DNA from: Volvox africanus
Taxonomy: Eukaryota > Chlorophyta > Chlorophyceae > Chlamydomonadales > Volvocaceae
DNA: 64,000 nucleotides
Direction of reading: 5' to 3'
Assembly: GCA_030268105.1 (NCBI GenBank)
Contig: BSDZ01000010.1
Coordinates: 4,874,001 to 4,938,000, forward strand
A model generated the notes under the pieces. The model worked only from the letters and a program-made list of their open reading frames with translations, was not told the origin of the DNA and made no database searches. Positions 1 through 18,423 of the stretch are shown here, in pieces (position 1 is the first letter of the stretch; each line of letters starts with the position of its first letter). Both the position numbers and the translations under genes were made by a program.

Positions 1-243
1 GGAAGCACCAAAAGCACCCTCAGGCCCCCAAAACCTGCAGCACATGTGGCCGTGAGCTGAATACACACACACACACATCCACACATCCACACACGCATAT
101 GCACATCCACACATATTAATGCAGTTAACGACGTTGACCGCAATTTACTGATACAGTACCCTTTTTGTGGACGGCAATGACCGACGGCCTGAGCGACTGA
201 CTCACCGACCGGCGACCACTGCGACCGCTGCCTGTAGGCTCAG

Positions 244-7575
<7,332 letters not shown>

Positions 7576-7877
7576 GTGCCGCTCTGGCTGGGGGCAACGT
7601 TGGCTAGGAGCTGCTCGTCACGAACACGGCCGTGTGCTGAGAAAGGAAACGAAGATTTGCATTATAAGTTGCCATATATGTCACGTGCTGGTTTCTCTTC
7701 CCTCCCCCCTTTTCCTGGCTGGTTGGTACGATGCTGCTTTGCAGTGGAGTCCTGCGTGGATATGTACCTATGTAATTCAGCCATTCGGACAATGGTGTAC
7801 CGATGTCTATGATGTCGGGGGTATCTATCTATGGTTTGATGTGCAAAGATTCATTCCTGATCTTCACTTCCTGATCA

Positions 7878-7882
7878 TGTAA
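7878..7882 (+). other. Candidate polyadenylation signal TGTAA
   Basis: TGTAA lies about 300 nt after the stop of the importin-like gene. TGTAA is the usual volvocine poly(A) signal, so this would define a 3'UTR of ordinary length. No transcript evidence is available. Confidence 0.5.
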
Positions 7883-9598
7883 AATCGGTCAGGGCACAAA
7901 TAGGCGGCATGTCCGTACGCGGATGAGACTGGAGAGTGAGAAATTATCATGGGAGGGGTCTATGGCCGACGTGGCTCCTCAAAGCCTCGAAGCCTGGGTT
8001 TTTTATGTCCATATGCGATGTAACGGATGTTTCCGACACCATGGACCGTCTGGCTCGGCTTTGGCCCAATGACAACGTACGAAAGCGGGGCTCCATGTTC
8101 TTAACTCCTTCTGCAATCTGGACTGGACATGATTATAACACATGGAGCCTACTGGAGCCGCTCAGTTCACAGCCTTATCGCACACATAAGCACTACTGAC
8201 TCGTCTAGGATAGCCAGGATTACTGATAGCGTCAATAAGCAGTTGCCTACCAGTCCCGGTTCACCGGTTTTATCGTGTGCCAGGGTCTAGAGCCCTGGCC
8301 CGGATGGCCCTTGATGGGAAGAGATTGCGAGAAGGATTGGCTTTGAGTTCGTTGCAGATTCAAGTCAGGCCGAGATATCTTAAAGCGTATTTCAGCCTTT
8401 TTCTAGCTCCACGTATAAACAAAACCTTAACGTTTTACAACACCTCTGCAGACTGGAGGTGTGCAAGTCGCGACAAGACTGATGCAATAGAACAGTTAGT
8501 CACATCCACCTTTTCTTATTATCATATCATCGTATTTTGAGTTCCATATTTGCAGCACTAAATAGTTTTATCCCTGTACCTGCAATCCGTAATTTTACGG
8601 ATCATACGTGGTATATTCCGAATGACAAATCCACTTTATTCATGAATTCAGCACGATGTAGCATGTGTAGTTTCCTTGCGTCGAAGTTTGCTATTAATGT
8701 AATAGGATAAATACCAAACCCAAAACATGAACTTACAGTCAATAATCGCGATCCGTCGAGCATGCAACACAACTGAACGCCCGCAATCGGATTCGCGAGT
8801 TGGATGCGAGTTTGAATCTAAGGAAGATATTCAAGATTAGTTATGTAAATGAATAGTTATTGCTTATATGACCCAATAACGTTTTTATGCTAAAGCAAGC
8901 TTTTGTGGTCGTTCTCCGGCAAAGGTGGCTATGTGGCTATGTGCTGCCATTTAGCAGATGAAAACAGAGTATGATTCCAAACTCGAATCGAAATATTTTT
9001 AGAAATTACACTCAACATCCCCATTAAAATATGTTTCCATGGTGCCATGAGCTTGTTCACCCGGTTGCGGGCTGCTTCGTACGAAAGATACCTTTACCAC
9101 GGAGAATCTAGTAGGTATTATTCCTAAGCGTTTTATCCGAACGGCTTTCGGATTCCACCTTCGAGTGCTGAGTTTTGGGTGCATTTTGACAACCGCTATG
9201 TTCGCGTTACCATACTTTACAGATACATACACAGAAGTGTTCTTCTGCATGCTCCGGGCTATACCCAGGACCAGAGGAAGGCATGCCTCCTGCAAAATCA
9301 CTAAATAAATTATGAGACTTACGGACCATACATAAGCAGCTATCTGGACTGAACGGTGCTGCCGCATGCCTCTTCTGTATTAGGCACACCTGAGGCTGTT
9401 TCTATCCACGTACACCCACATTACGCACACCAGCATACAGCCTCAGACATAGTTAGTTTTTACCCAAGGGCCACATCAAGCTCTTGTTTTGGTGTTGGGA
9501 CTGCGTTTGAATCTCCCTCAGACCAGTCTTTTATAGCAGTTCCTTGGTTCGCAAGCATAAATCCCAACCTTACGACGCCACGACAAAATATTAGCTAG
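7883..9598. other. Intergenic region, no gene seen
   Basis: AT-richer sequence between two tandem + strand genes. Open frames here are short, lack recognisable residues or splice-compatible partners, and codon use is unlike the flanking exons. It should contain the promoter of the ankyrin gene, but I see no clear TATA box. Confidence 0.6.
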
Positions 9599-12500
9599 AT
9601 GGGAAACATTCTATCTCCCGAGGCAGGGCCTTTATTTGACGCTATCGCCGAGGGTAACGTCGACGCAGCCGTAAAAGCGCTGGAGGCGCATCCCCGCCTG
9701 TCGCACGCACGGGCCGGCAAGAAGAACCGGACCCTTTACCACGCCTGTGCAAGTTCTGGCCAGGTGAAGGTGCTCAAGAGACTCTGCGAACACGTCTGGC
9801 AGACGATACCGGACGAATTAGGCAAAATTCACTCAGAATCGACACCAGAGGGCCGATTCCACCCAGCCATTTACCGCGCTATGAACACCTACGACGAGAC
9901 AGGTCTCACGCCACTTATGCTAGCCTGCAGGAAAGGCCACGCAGATGCGGTCCTGCACCTTCTGTCGCAGGTCAGTTTGGTGCTCCGATTCGGGTCCTGA
10001 CCGTTAACGGCGGTCTGTCACAGCGATGTCGACGCAGGCACGTGACATGTACAAATTCGGCTTAAAATGATAATTGAATATGTAGATGATAGAAATTTCG
10101 GTTTCTAGCCTCGACATAAGCATGGCTGATAGGATAGAACCAACACCATACCCAAAGCCAACCGTCGTACCTGTCGTCATTTTTGCTTGGTCAATAATCG
10201 TCACATTTTCCCGTTTGACTTTATTTGTGGCTCCTCTTAACCGTATGCAGGGAGCTGATCCGTGGTTGGGGGATCGGCTTTTGGCCCGCTCTGCGCTGCA
10301 CTTTGCCGCGCGCGCCAATCAGCCTGCATGCATTGAAGCCATTCTCAATAGCCCCTTTGTGGAGCTCACGGGCAGAGTGCGAAGCAAAGAGTGCAAGTGA
10401 GCACTGTGACGGACCGGGCTTATGGGAGTGGGTTTACCTTACTGCAAGCAACGTTCCTTTCCTCCGTTCCTTTCCTCCCGGCTTCCGCCGCCGCGTGCTT
10501 GTCGGATATTTAGGTTTGATCTCCAGATCTCGCACCTTCCTGCAGGTCCTAATCCTGGGGCTGGCTTCTCGTTCGCATTCCGGGTCTGATACGCCCACAT
10601 ATGCCATCTCTCGTCGCCTACGCCTGTGCCATCCCCACTAGCACGCTCCTGTCCTGTGTGCCCCCCCCCCGTACCGCCGCAGCCCCGTACTTGGATCCGT
10701 AGCTTACTCCGTTAACCCTGTTCCACCCCACCACATGTGCGCAGGCTTGTGGATTACCCCAGCAGCTCCGGCTACACCCCCCTCCACTACGCTGCCGGCT
10801 CACGTGCTGCAGATGCCGCCTCTGCACTCTTCCGCCACGGCGCCAGCCCCAACGCCAAGACCTTTGACATGGGCTTTGACTTCATCCAGCTGGATCGGGG
10901 CAGCACGCCGCTGCATGCCGCTGCACGCTTCCAAAACCTGGATCTCGCGATGCAACTGCTGAAGCATTGGGATGAGAATCTGCGGCATCTGGATGTTACC
11001 GACCCACGGGTCGTCGACAACCACGAACGCATTAAACCCTACCAGATGCCGGGCGTCAAGATGAATAAGGCGTTAGCGCGAGTCCTGGATCCTGATACGC
11101 CGATAAGGGAGATCAGCGACCCGTTCGGCGAAACCAGCAGGCCAAACTCAGTGCCTGTCGTCAAGGTCACGCCCTCGAGGAGCGCCACGGCCCCCCTTTC
11201 GCACAGCCAGGTGCGCGGGTGCGGGTAGCGGACAGTAGAGCAGGTTAGGCTTGAGGCGGCGGCCTGGTTCATGCGGGGCACACTGTGATGGGGGGCTTGA
11301 AGGTGACCGGCGAATGGCGGCAATGGTCCGGATATGATGCAGTCAGCAGCAGTGCGACTCCCAACGTTGTACGTACTCCCGCTGGAAGGGGGGAACGCCT
11401 GTGAAAGAGAGGGACGCCTGTGGTTGCAAGCAGGTGCCAACACCGCTCCTAAGTTAAGACAGAGGGAGGGGCGGCTAGCAGAAGAAGAAGAACGCAAGGA
11501 GGCGCAGAGGCAGGCTGGCCAATTCTGCGGGTGGGGGCCGGTGCTTTCTGCAACTTCTGTTTCCTCTCTCTGCTGGTGAAGCAATTTGATATTTGCGCCG
11601 AAAGCTCTATTTGAGCATCAAAAGCTCGTTCGGCTAGATCGGCTCGTGTGGCGCGTCACACATACACAGACATACACACCCCTACAGAGGGAGGACTAAG
11701 CAATTAATATGTCTCCTGAAGCTTTGAACGCATCCCGTTGTCCCCGAAGGTAATGGCTGGGCCGCTGCTTGCCTCGCGGGAATCTGACATCTCATCGCCG
11801 GGTAGCGGCAGGGGCTCCGGCGGCAAGGTACGTCCTGTGGTCCCTTGGTTCTCCCCTTGGGGGGCCTGTCCTTCCTTGATGTGCTTTTAGTCCAACGTTT
11901 ATTCGTACGAGCATACGAGCTGCATCTGAGAGCACTGTCCAGTCCATTGCAGTCCAGCCCGGGGCAGCAGCCGCCCCGGGAGGCCAGCAGTCCTGCAGCA
12001 TGTCCATCAACCCCTCAACCCACCACACATCTGGTCCTACAGCAATTACCGCAATAGCACTAAAAGCAAGAGCAGCATCCAAGTTTTATGTCTGCAATTA
12101 GTTTGGCGCAGTAGTGACGAACACGCAGCCACAAAGGTCCTGGACTCTCCCCGCTCTGAGGGTGCCAAGTGTCCGCTGACGAGTCCTGTGTACTGCCCCT
12201 GGCTTGTCGCTACAGACGCCGGCAGGATGGGAGGGCCCCAACACGGCGGGCGGGGAGCGTTTCACCGTTTACCAGTGAGCAGCCCCTGGGGGGGAGGGGC
12301 TTGAGGTGGTATCGTCATGACCAGGACAGTCTCCCACAACAGGCAGTCCTGACGGAAAGTTTGTGACGTGCAAGGGTGCGGGTGCATCTGTACTACCTGC
12401 GTGTGCGTTTCCCTGATGGCATCGATATCGTTCAGTAGCGACGTATTGACTGACGTCTGGTATGGCATCCTGCCTCAGGGCTTTAGATGGTCGGATTGAC

Positions 12501-14183
12501 CGAACGACATGCGAGATGGTTGTGAAGTGGTTCGAATGGCAATTTCCACCGGGAGCGCCCGTCACTGCGTCTGCTGGAATTTATTTCCATGATGCTGATG
12601 ATGTGGTGGTGTGGTGTATAGAGGGTGTTAGTTTCCCTTCCCTCTGCGGAAGTGGTGAGGTGGTAGACTTGATGGTGTGTATGCATGCCAACGTTGTAAA
12701 CGGGATCCTCTGTTCCAAGCACCAGCGGATGCGCCATCGAGCCAAGCCTCCTAACCCCTCTATCTGTCGGGCCCCCAGATGTGCCGAGTTCGAGGCCAAC
12801 TGCGACTCTGCTGCACAAGTACCAGCGGTGCCGCCACATGCAGACGCCGCTATCAAGTGGGTATCCACTGGCCTGGGGCTGCACCGCTCCCAAAGCGATG
12901 GCCGCCGTGTCGTACTCGGTCAGGGTGCCTCCGTCAATGGCCTGAGCCGCACGCGATCCGGCGCGGCCATCCCAGCTCCGTCTGACAGGTTCAGCAGCTA
13001 CCGCAGAAATTCATTCGGTGATAGCGACGGCGAGCGCGGGCAGGACTGCCGCACTTGTCCAGCTGTTGGCGCGCCGGCGGTGGTGGCGACGGCAACGATG
13101 GATAAGTCAGCGGCGGGGCCTGTGGCACCCAACGGCGTCATGTCGCTTCCACCCTACAAGTCACCCTTCATGTTCGGGACTCCGGCGGTTACTGCTTCCG
13201 GAGCTGGCCGCGGCCCGGTCTCTGAATGCCAACTGCCTTCACCTGGCGGCAGGGGGCAGTTGCTCACACACACCCGGGGGGATCTGGCAGCCGCCGGCGG
13301 ACTCACGAAGACGCGGTCTAGGGAGGGCGGCGCCGATGCGGCAGCGGAGGTTACTGGCGCTCGCGGCGGTCTTGCGTGCCCAGCCAACGACGGTCCCCAG
13401 CGCTCAGCCGAGCCATCTAGCCAGGCCAGCAGTAACTCTACTGCTGGTGGTAATCCCGTAAGCCGCTCAAGCTCGCAGAAGCTTTCCGGAGGTACTCACA
13501 CCACCACCTCCAGCACCATCCCTGCCGCCGACCCCGCCGTCCCGGCGCTGAAGCCAAGCCTGAGCCGGACATTGTCAAGCAGCCGCCGGGGAAGCAGTCC
13601 GACGAGCAGGGATGTGGATGCGCCTCCGCCTGTATTCTCTGCCTGGAGTGATACCACGAGCACCACCTCCACGACACCGTTGGTTGTCGCTGGCATCACC
13701 GTGAGCAGCCGCAAGACAGTGATGAAGGACAAGCCGGCCGCCGTTCCGGACTTTTCAAGGGATAGTCACTCAGAGGGACGCCAGCCGCCCGTGGAGGTGA
13801 CCATGTACCCCCACAGGCTGGTAAGCGTAGAGCCTCTCAAGGCAGGGGAAGCGGGGGAGTCGGGGGACGCGCGCACTGTCACCATGAAAGCGGGCGCGAC
13901 TGGGACCACGCACCGTATCACCCATCATGACCGCAAGGTGCCGCACATCACACACCATCATCAACACCACCACCAGCAACGGCAATGCAAAGGAGGTACC
14001 GACTTTGGCTTGCATGCGGTGAATCAGTCCTTAGGGAGCCTCAGCCTCAGCCTCAGCCTCAGCCGACGGGGCTTGATGCCAACAGTGGAGCTGTCTGAGG
14101 ATGAAAGCCGAATGGAGGACCGGGGTGCTGCTGTGAAGGCGCTGTCTCCTGGAGCTTCAAGGCGCAGCAGGGCGATGACTTGA
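9599..14183 (+). CDS. Ankyrin-repeat protein with Ser-rich C-terminal tail
   Basis: Six exons join in phase: 9599-9970, 10251-10396, 10745-11210, 11750-11827, 12216-12274 and 12779-14183, giving about 841 residues. Residues 1 to ~280 hold several ankyrin repeats (TGLTPLMLACRKGHADAV, SALHFAARANQPACIEAIL, GYTPLHYAAGSRAADAA, GSTPLHAAARFQNLDLA), whose arrangement recalls the ankyrin part of plant XB3/XBAT proteins. No RING Cys/His pattern follows, so it is not an evident E3 ligase. The start MGNILS fits the N-myristoylation pattern MGxxxS, suggesting membrane attachment. The last exon codes a ~470-residue Ser/Thr/Gly-rich, probably disordered tail with an LSLSLSLS run and a His-rich stretch. The start is set by the in-frame TAG just upstream. 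The small exons 4 and 5 are chosen by phase and are the least secure. The cellular role is unknown; ankyrin repeats bind proteins. Confidence 0.72.
14037..14065 (+). repeat. Coding CAGCCT hexamer repeat
   Basis: About four to five CAGCCT units in the tail of the ankyrin protein, read as alternating Leu-Ser. It is probably a length-variable site. Confidence 0.8.
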
Positions 14184-14689
14184 CCGCAGGCAGGCGGCTG
14201 CGTGACATTATGGGTGCGCCCCGAGATGCACAGAGGCAGGATGAATGAATAACAATGGTGAAACCGGTGCTGAGACGGACACGGGCAGGATGGCCGCACA
14301 GGATAGAGATGTTGCTGCATCTGCGCAGCATATTGCTATAGCGACAAATATTATATGTTGATTCATAATTTTTCATGACGAAGTCGAGCTCGCATAAAGT
14401 ACTGTGTATCCGGATAGGATGTTCAAAGCTGCACGCAGGACGCAGCATAACTTTCAACACTAGCGGGCTCATGGTTTGCACGAGGGCCCGCAGTCTGGTA
14501 GAAGGGGTAAGACGGCGCAGTTAGTTTTGGTGTATGTGGGTTTGGGGGAAAGGCCCCGGGCTGTTGCTATGTCCAAAGGCTCTATATGCGGGCGCAGCTA
14601 TGTGCCCTCGCTTACGGGGATGCTAGATGCGAGTCATGAAAACACCTCCGTGTATGCACTCATGAATCTGTGTGTGCACAACACGGTTA

Positions 14690-14694
14690 TGTAA
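14690..14694 (+). other. Candidate polyadenylation signal TGTAA
   Basis: First TGTAA I found downstream of the ankyrin gene stop, about 500 nt after it. It fits a volvocine 3'UTR; unproven. Confidence 0.45.
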
Positions 14695-17600
14695 GGCAGG
14701 TACGCAACATAGGAGTAAACTTGCACAAGGATAGCTTTGTTCTTTCACATATTAATCGCAGGACCCCTCCACCTCACGGCCGGATGCAGTTTGGGGCTCC
14801 CGTACATGCGGTAGGTTGGGGTCCATGGGCACGTCTCCTGGATGAGTGACTCGACTCTGATGACTCACCGACGGTGGACGGTGGATGGTGGGCATTACAA
14901 TACTGGCCGACTGGCGCCTCGACTGGAAGATTGAGTCCGCACCAGCTCTGGTCGCACGAATCCCTCGATCTCGAACGCCATTTCGTTGACAGCTATCTGC
15001 GGCCGAGCAAAGCACTAGTAAACCTTGCGGAGCTACATTTCCCGGCGAACATCGTGGATTTGGCTCGGATGCATGGCTGGCCCGATCGTTGGATCAAGGA
15101 TCCCTGCATCCTGGATCATCGCGCCTGAAAATCAAATTAGGCATCATCGGACAGGCGAGAATTGGATGTTTACTGTGCGTGTTTACCTCCCGAAGTGCAT
15201 GAAGTCGAGCTGTATACTGTTGCTTGCTGTGGCGGAAGCGGCCGGCGGGCCTCTCCACCCAACTTATCGCAGCGTGCTGCTGCAAACACACACACACACA
15301 CACATACATATGCACACAATAGTTCAGTGGAGAAGCAACGAGCCAAGGACGCTGTAATGGCTCCTGTCTTATGCTGGCACTCCGAGCCAGCGAAGTCTTT
15401 TGGGTCGTGGCGATCGCAGAAGCGGTAACGGCAGCGAGGAACAGATACGATCTCCTTGACCCCCACTGTCGTCTCCACGGCATATGATCACTTACGCGGA
15501 CATTGACGTGATTACAGTGTTCGGTGTTACAGGCGATACGATATAGATACGCTCGGGGGTTTTCTGCAGCCCAAATGGCTTGCCGTGAGACATGCTTTGG
15601 CAACCAGCAGCAGGGCATCCGACACGTACGGTATTGTTTGAAGGGCAGCCGGGTAGATGCGTGTGGAGTGTGTGCTACGAGCAGCTGGCTGCTGGCTGCT
15701 GTATACGTATTGCTGTTGTTATGGAGCATTTGCGAATAAATGGGCGGCTTGAGTGGCGGCTACCGCGTACGTAGATCCAGGAGAGGGGGCGATAATAGCA
15801 GCAAACATATCCAAGTCATATACGCGAGCGCCCGAACAAGGCCCTACAAGACGGGCAGTTGACCGGTCATCCGGGCGCCCCGCTAGCCAGCGATGACGGT
15901 GCTTAAGCATGCCCATAAAAAATACCGGCCCGCCCGTTAGTTTACCCCGTCCTTGAAGCATTTTCGACATAAGAAATGGTATTAAATTTCGGGAAATCGA
16001 ATACAAAAAGAAGTATAAATGTTTCCCGTTTTTGTGCTGAAGTAAATAAACAGTTGTTACGCCAGAGCATGTCGCCATATGGATTTTGCACGACCGTCAT
16101 GCTTAAGGGGGGGGATCGGAATGTAGTGATTTGCACAGAATGCGTTCAGTAAGAACCGACGATTGGCACAAACCGCGCGTCAGAAAGGACCCCACACGGA
16201 GGTTGTATGGCAGCCATGCTCAGGACCTGCTGAAGTCTGTAATTGACATCAATAAATGTGCACAATGTGTCTATATTACATAACGATCATTGGCATGAGC
16301 TATGCGTTCAAAATGACCACAGGTGAGTCTGAGTATTTGTCTTCTCTCTTCTTTTTGTGACGTTTCCTGGGGTCCTTTCTGACGCGTGCAAATTGTTTGT
16401 GCCTTTTATTGTCGTTCATTAGTGAAAAAACACCGTGTAAATCACTATATTCCGATATCCACCTGAGGAGAGCCTGAGCATGACCGTCGCACAACATTCG
16501 TACGGTGACATGCTCAGGCGTTCCTGGGGACATGCTCGGGCTCAACTGTGGTCACTTTTTACGCATGGCTCATGCCAATAACCGGTAATCCATAGGTTCA
16601 TAACATAAAGTTTACTATTTCCAGGCATTAGGAAGCCTCAAGCATGATTGCCGTACAGCAATGTGGTTGAAACATGCTCAGGCTTGAGCATGGTTCGCTG
16701 AGAATAGGTCCTTTACCTCAACACATGAATAGGAGACACTTTGTATTCGAGTTACTGAAATATTGTACAATGCTTATGCCGAAAAAGCTTTAAGGACGGG
16801 GTTAACCAGCGGGCCGGTGATTATTATGAGCATATGCTTGAGCATGGTTCGCTAGCTAGCCAGTTGCCTGGATTCTTCTGAGCGTAGGGAAAGTCCGACC
16901 CCAGCGCACAACTTCTTATATTGAGCTTCTTCAAAGTTCGGTCATGTCCGTGGCGCTGAGGGAGGCAAACCATTTCCGTTGAGGGTCGTTGGGACAACCC
17001 GATTACCAGTGAATTTGTCATAGTTGCTTGCCTTGACCCCAGTTCCCTTTCTTCTCCCGTGCGTGGCTGGGTGCTATGGTTTCTTGATCCAGGGAATTGG
17101 AGGTGGTGTGCGTGTTTGCCCTAGACTCACCAGCAGGGATGGTGTGTGTCGTGGTGGTCGTGCTGTCTGTGCAATGCCTGGGTGTGTGCTCTGCCGCCAC
17201 AGTCTGAGCAGGGTCGGTTGATAGATATCTGGCAGAGCGAAGGCGGCCGTGTGCTCGTGGCAGTAAATTCATCAAACTTCATTTACCGTCACTAGGTTTT
17301 AGAGCTATAAATTACTATAGAAGGAATAGGGAAGACTATAGCAAATACCCCGGTGGACAGAGTTGTTAAGAGGCGCGCAAGTGGAGCACTTCAGTCAGCT
17401 AGGAGTTGTCAGCGTCGTTGGATCTTACCATGTTTATTTCTAGTTCAGTTCCCTAGCGCAGTGCAGGGCTTGTGTGGCTTCAATCCCCCTGGGTGTTTGT
17501 AAGTGGATTTCTTGGGGGCCTTACCTTTGCCGGACTGTAGCATAGCGCAAAGGGCTAGGGTAGCACTTCGGAGGCAAGGAGCGCCTATCATTCAGAGCGA

Positions 17601-18423
17601 GACCAGGACACAGATGCAGCCACTCTCAAACTTTGCAAGAACTCTGCAAGGTCTGCTGCACTCATCTAACCTAACCTATCCCTCGATGAATTCCGATCAG
17701 GCATAGGACGCCGTACAGAAAGCCTCTATTGCACCGTAATATTGCCGGCGTCTGCTTGGTACCCGAAATGGCAAAGGTCCAGGAGCAGCAGTGCCGAAGG
17801 GGCAGCTAATTTGCATTTGAGGTAACGTTGCACACACACACATCCGTGCATCCCCGGTCATAAATACTGCACGTGTGGCAGTACTTCGTAAGGAGCACCA
17901 GGTACTGATGGTCAGGCCGCACTGCCTCATACTGCACACGTGGCTCTCCAAACCCAAATCACTGATGCCTTCGCCTTTTGTCAGCGACTCGGTTTATATG
18001 TTAAGACATACCCGTCTTGCTCCAGCACACCATGAAACCATCTTAGCACTTAGCATTTCCAGAGATGTCAGCACCCCCTCCAGCAACTAGCAATAGTAGA
18101 CAAAGGACACAACGTATCGCCGGCAACACGACCAACAGGCAAGACAGCGTCCACGTTTAGCCATAGCAGCGAATGGGATCATTGCACCTGCGAGAGGCAC
18201 ATATCCGTCCTTAAATTTAATTAACGATCACGTGGGCAACCAGAAGGCTGACAACAAAGATGTCCACCATTCACACATGTCTGCCATATCGCCAAAAGCG
18301 GCCAAGCGTGCCAAGCGTGACTGTACATTCATGCAACACATTTCAGGTGGCTCAGGTGGCATATATGACACGTAAGCGCCCTTGCTACAGTGAGACTAGG
18401 CCGCGGGTATCGCGCATTCCCAC
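14695..18423. other. Long intergenic region between convergent genes
   Basis: I find no exon with recognisable protein similarity. It holds a (CA)n tract near 15288-15304, a cluster of CATGCTCAGG motifs at 16215-16850, and AT-rich stretches. It also contains the 3'UTRs of the ankyrin gene (+) and, presumably, the FKBP-MsrA gene (-). Short species-specific RNAs cannot be excluded. Confidence 0.55.
16215..16855. repeat. Cluster of direct and inverted CATGCTCAGG motifs
   Basis: CATGCTCAGG occurs at 16215-16224, 16509-16518 and 16673-16682, and its reverse complement CCTGAGCATG at 16473-16482. Near matches lie at about 16528 (CATGCTCGGG), 16635 (CTCAAGCATG), 16683 (CTTGAGCATGG) and 16837 (CTTGAGCATGG). 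Two of the latter extend to a shared TTGAGCATGGTTCGCT. The pairs can fold into stem-loops. The origin could be a decayed small transposon or a protein-binding array. Confidence 0.7.
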
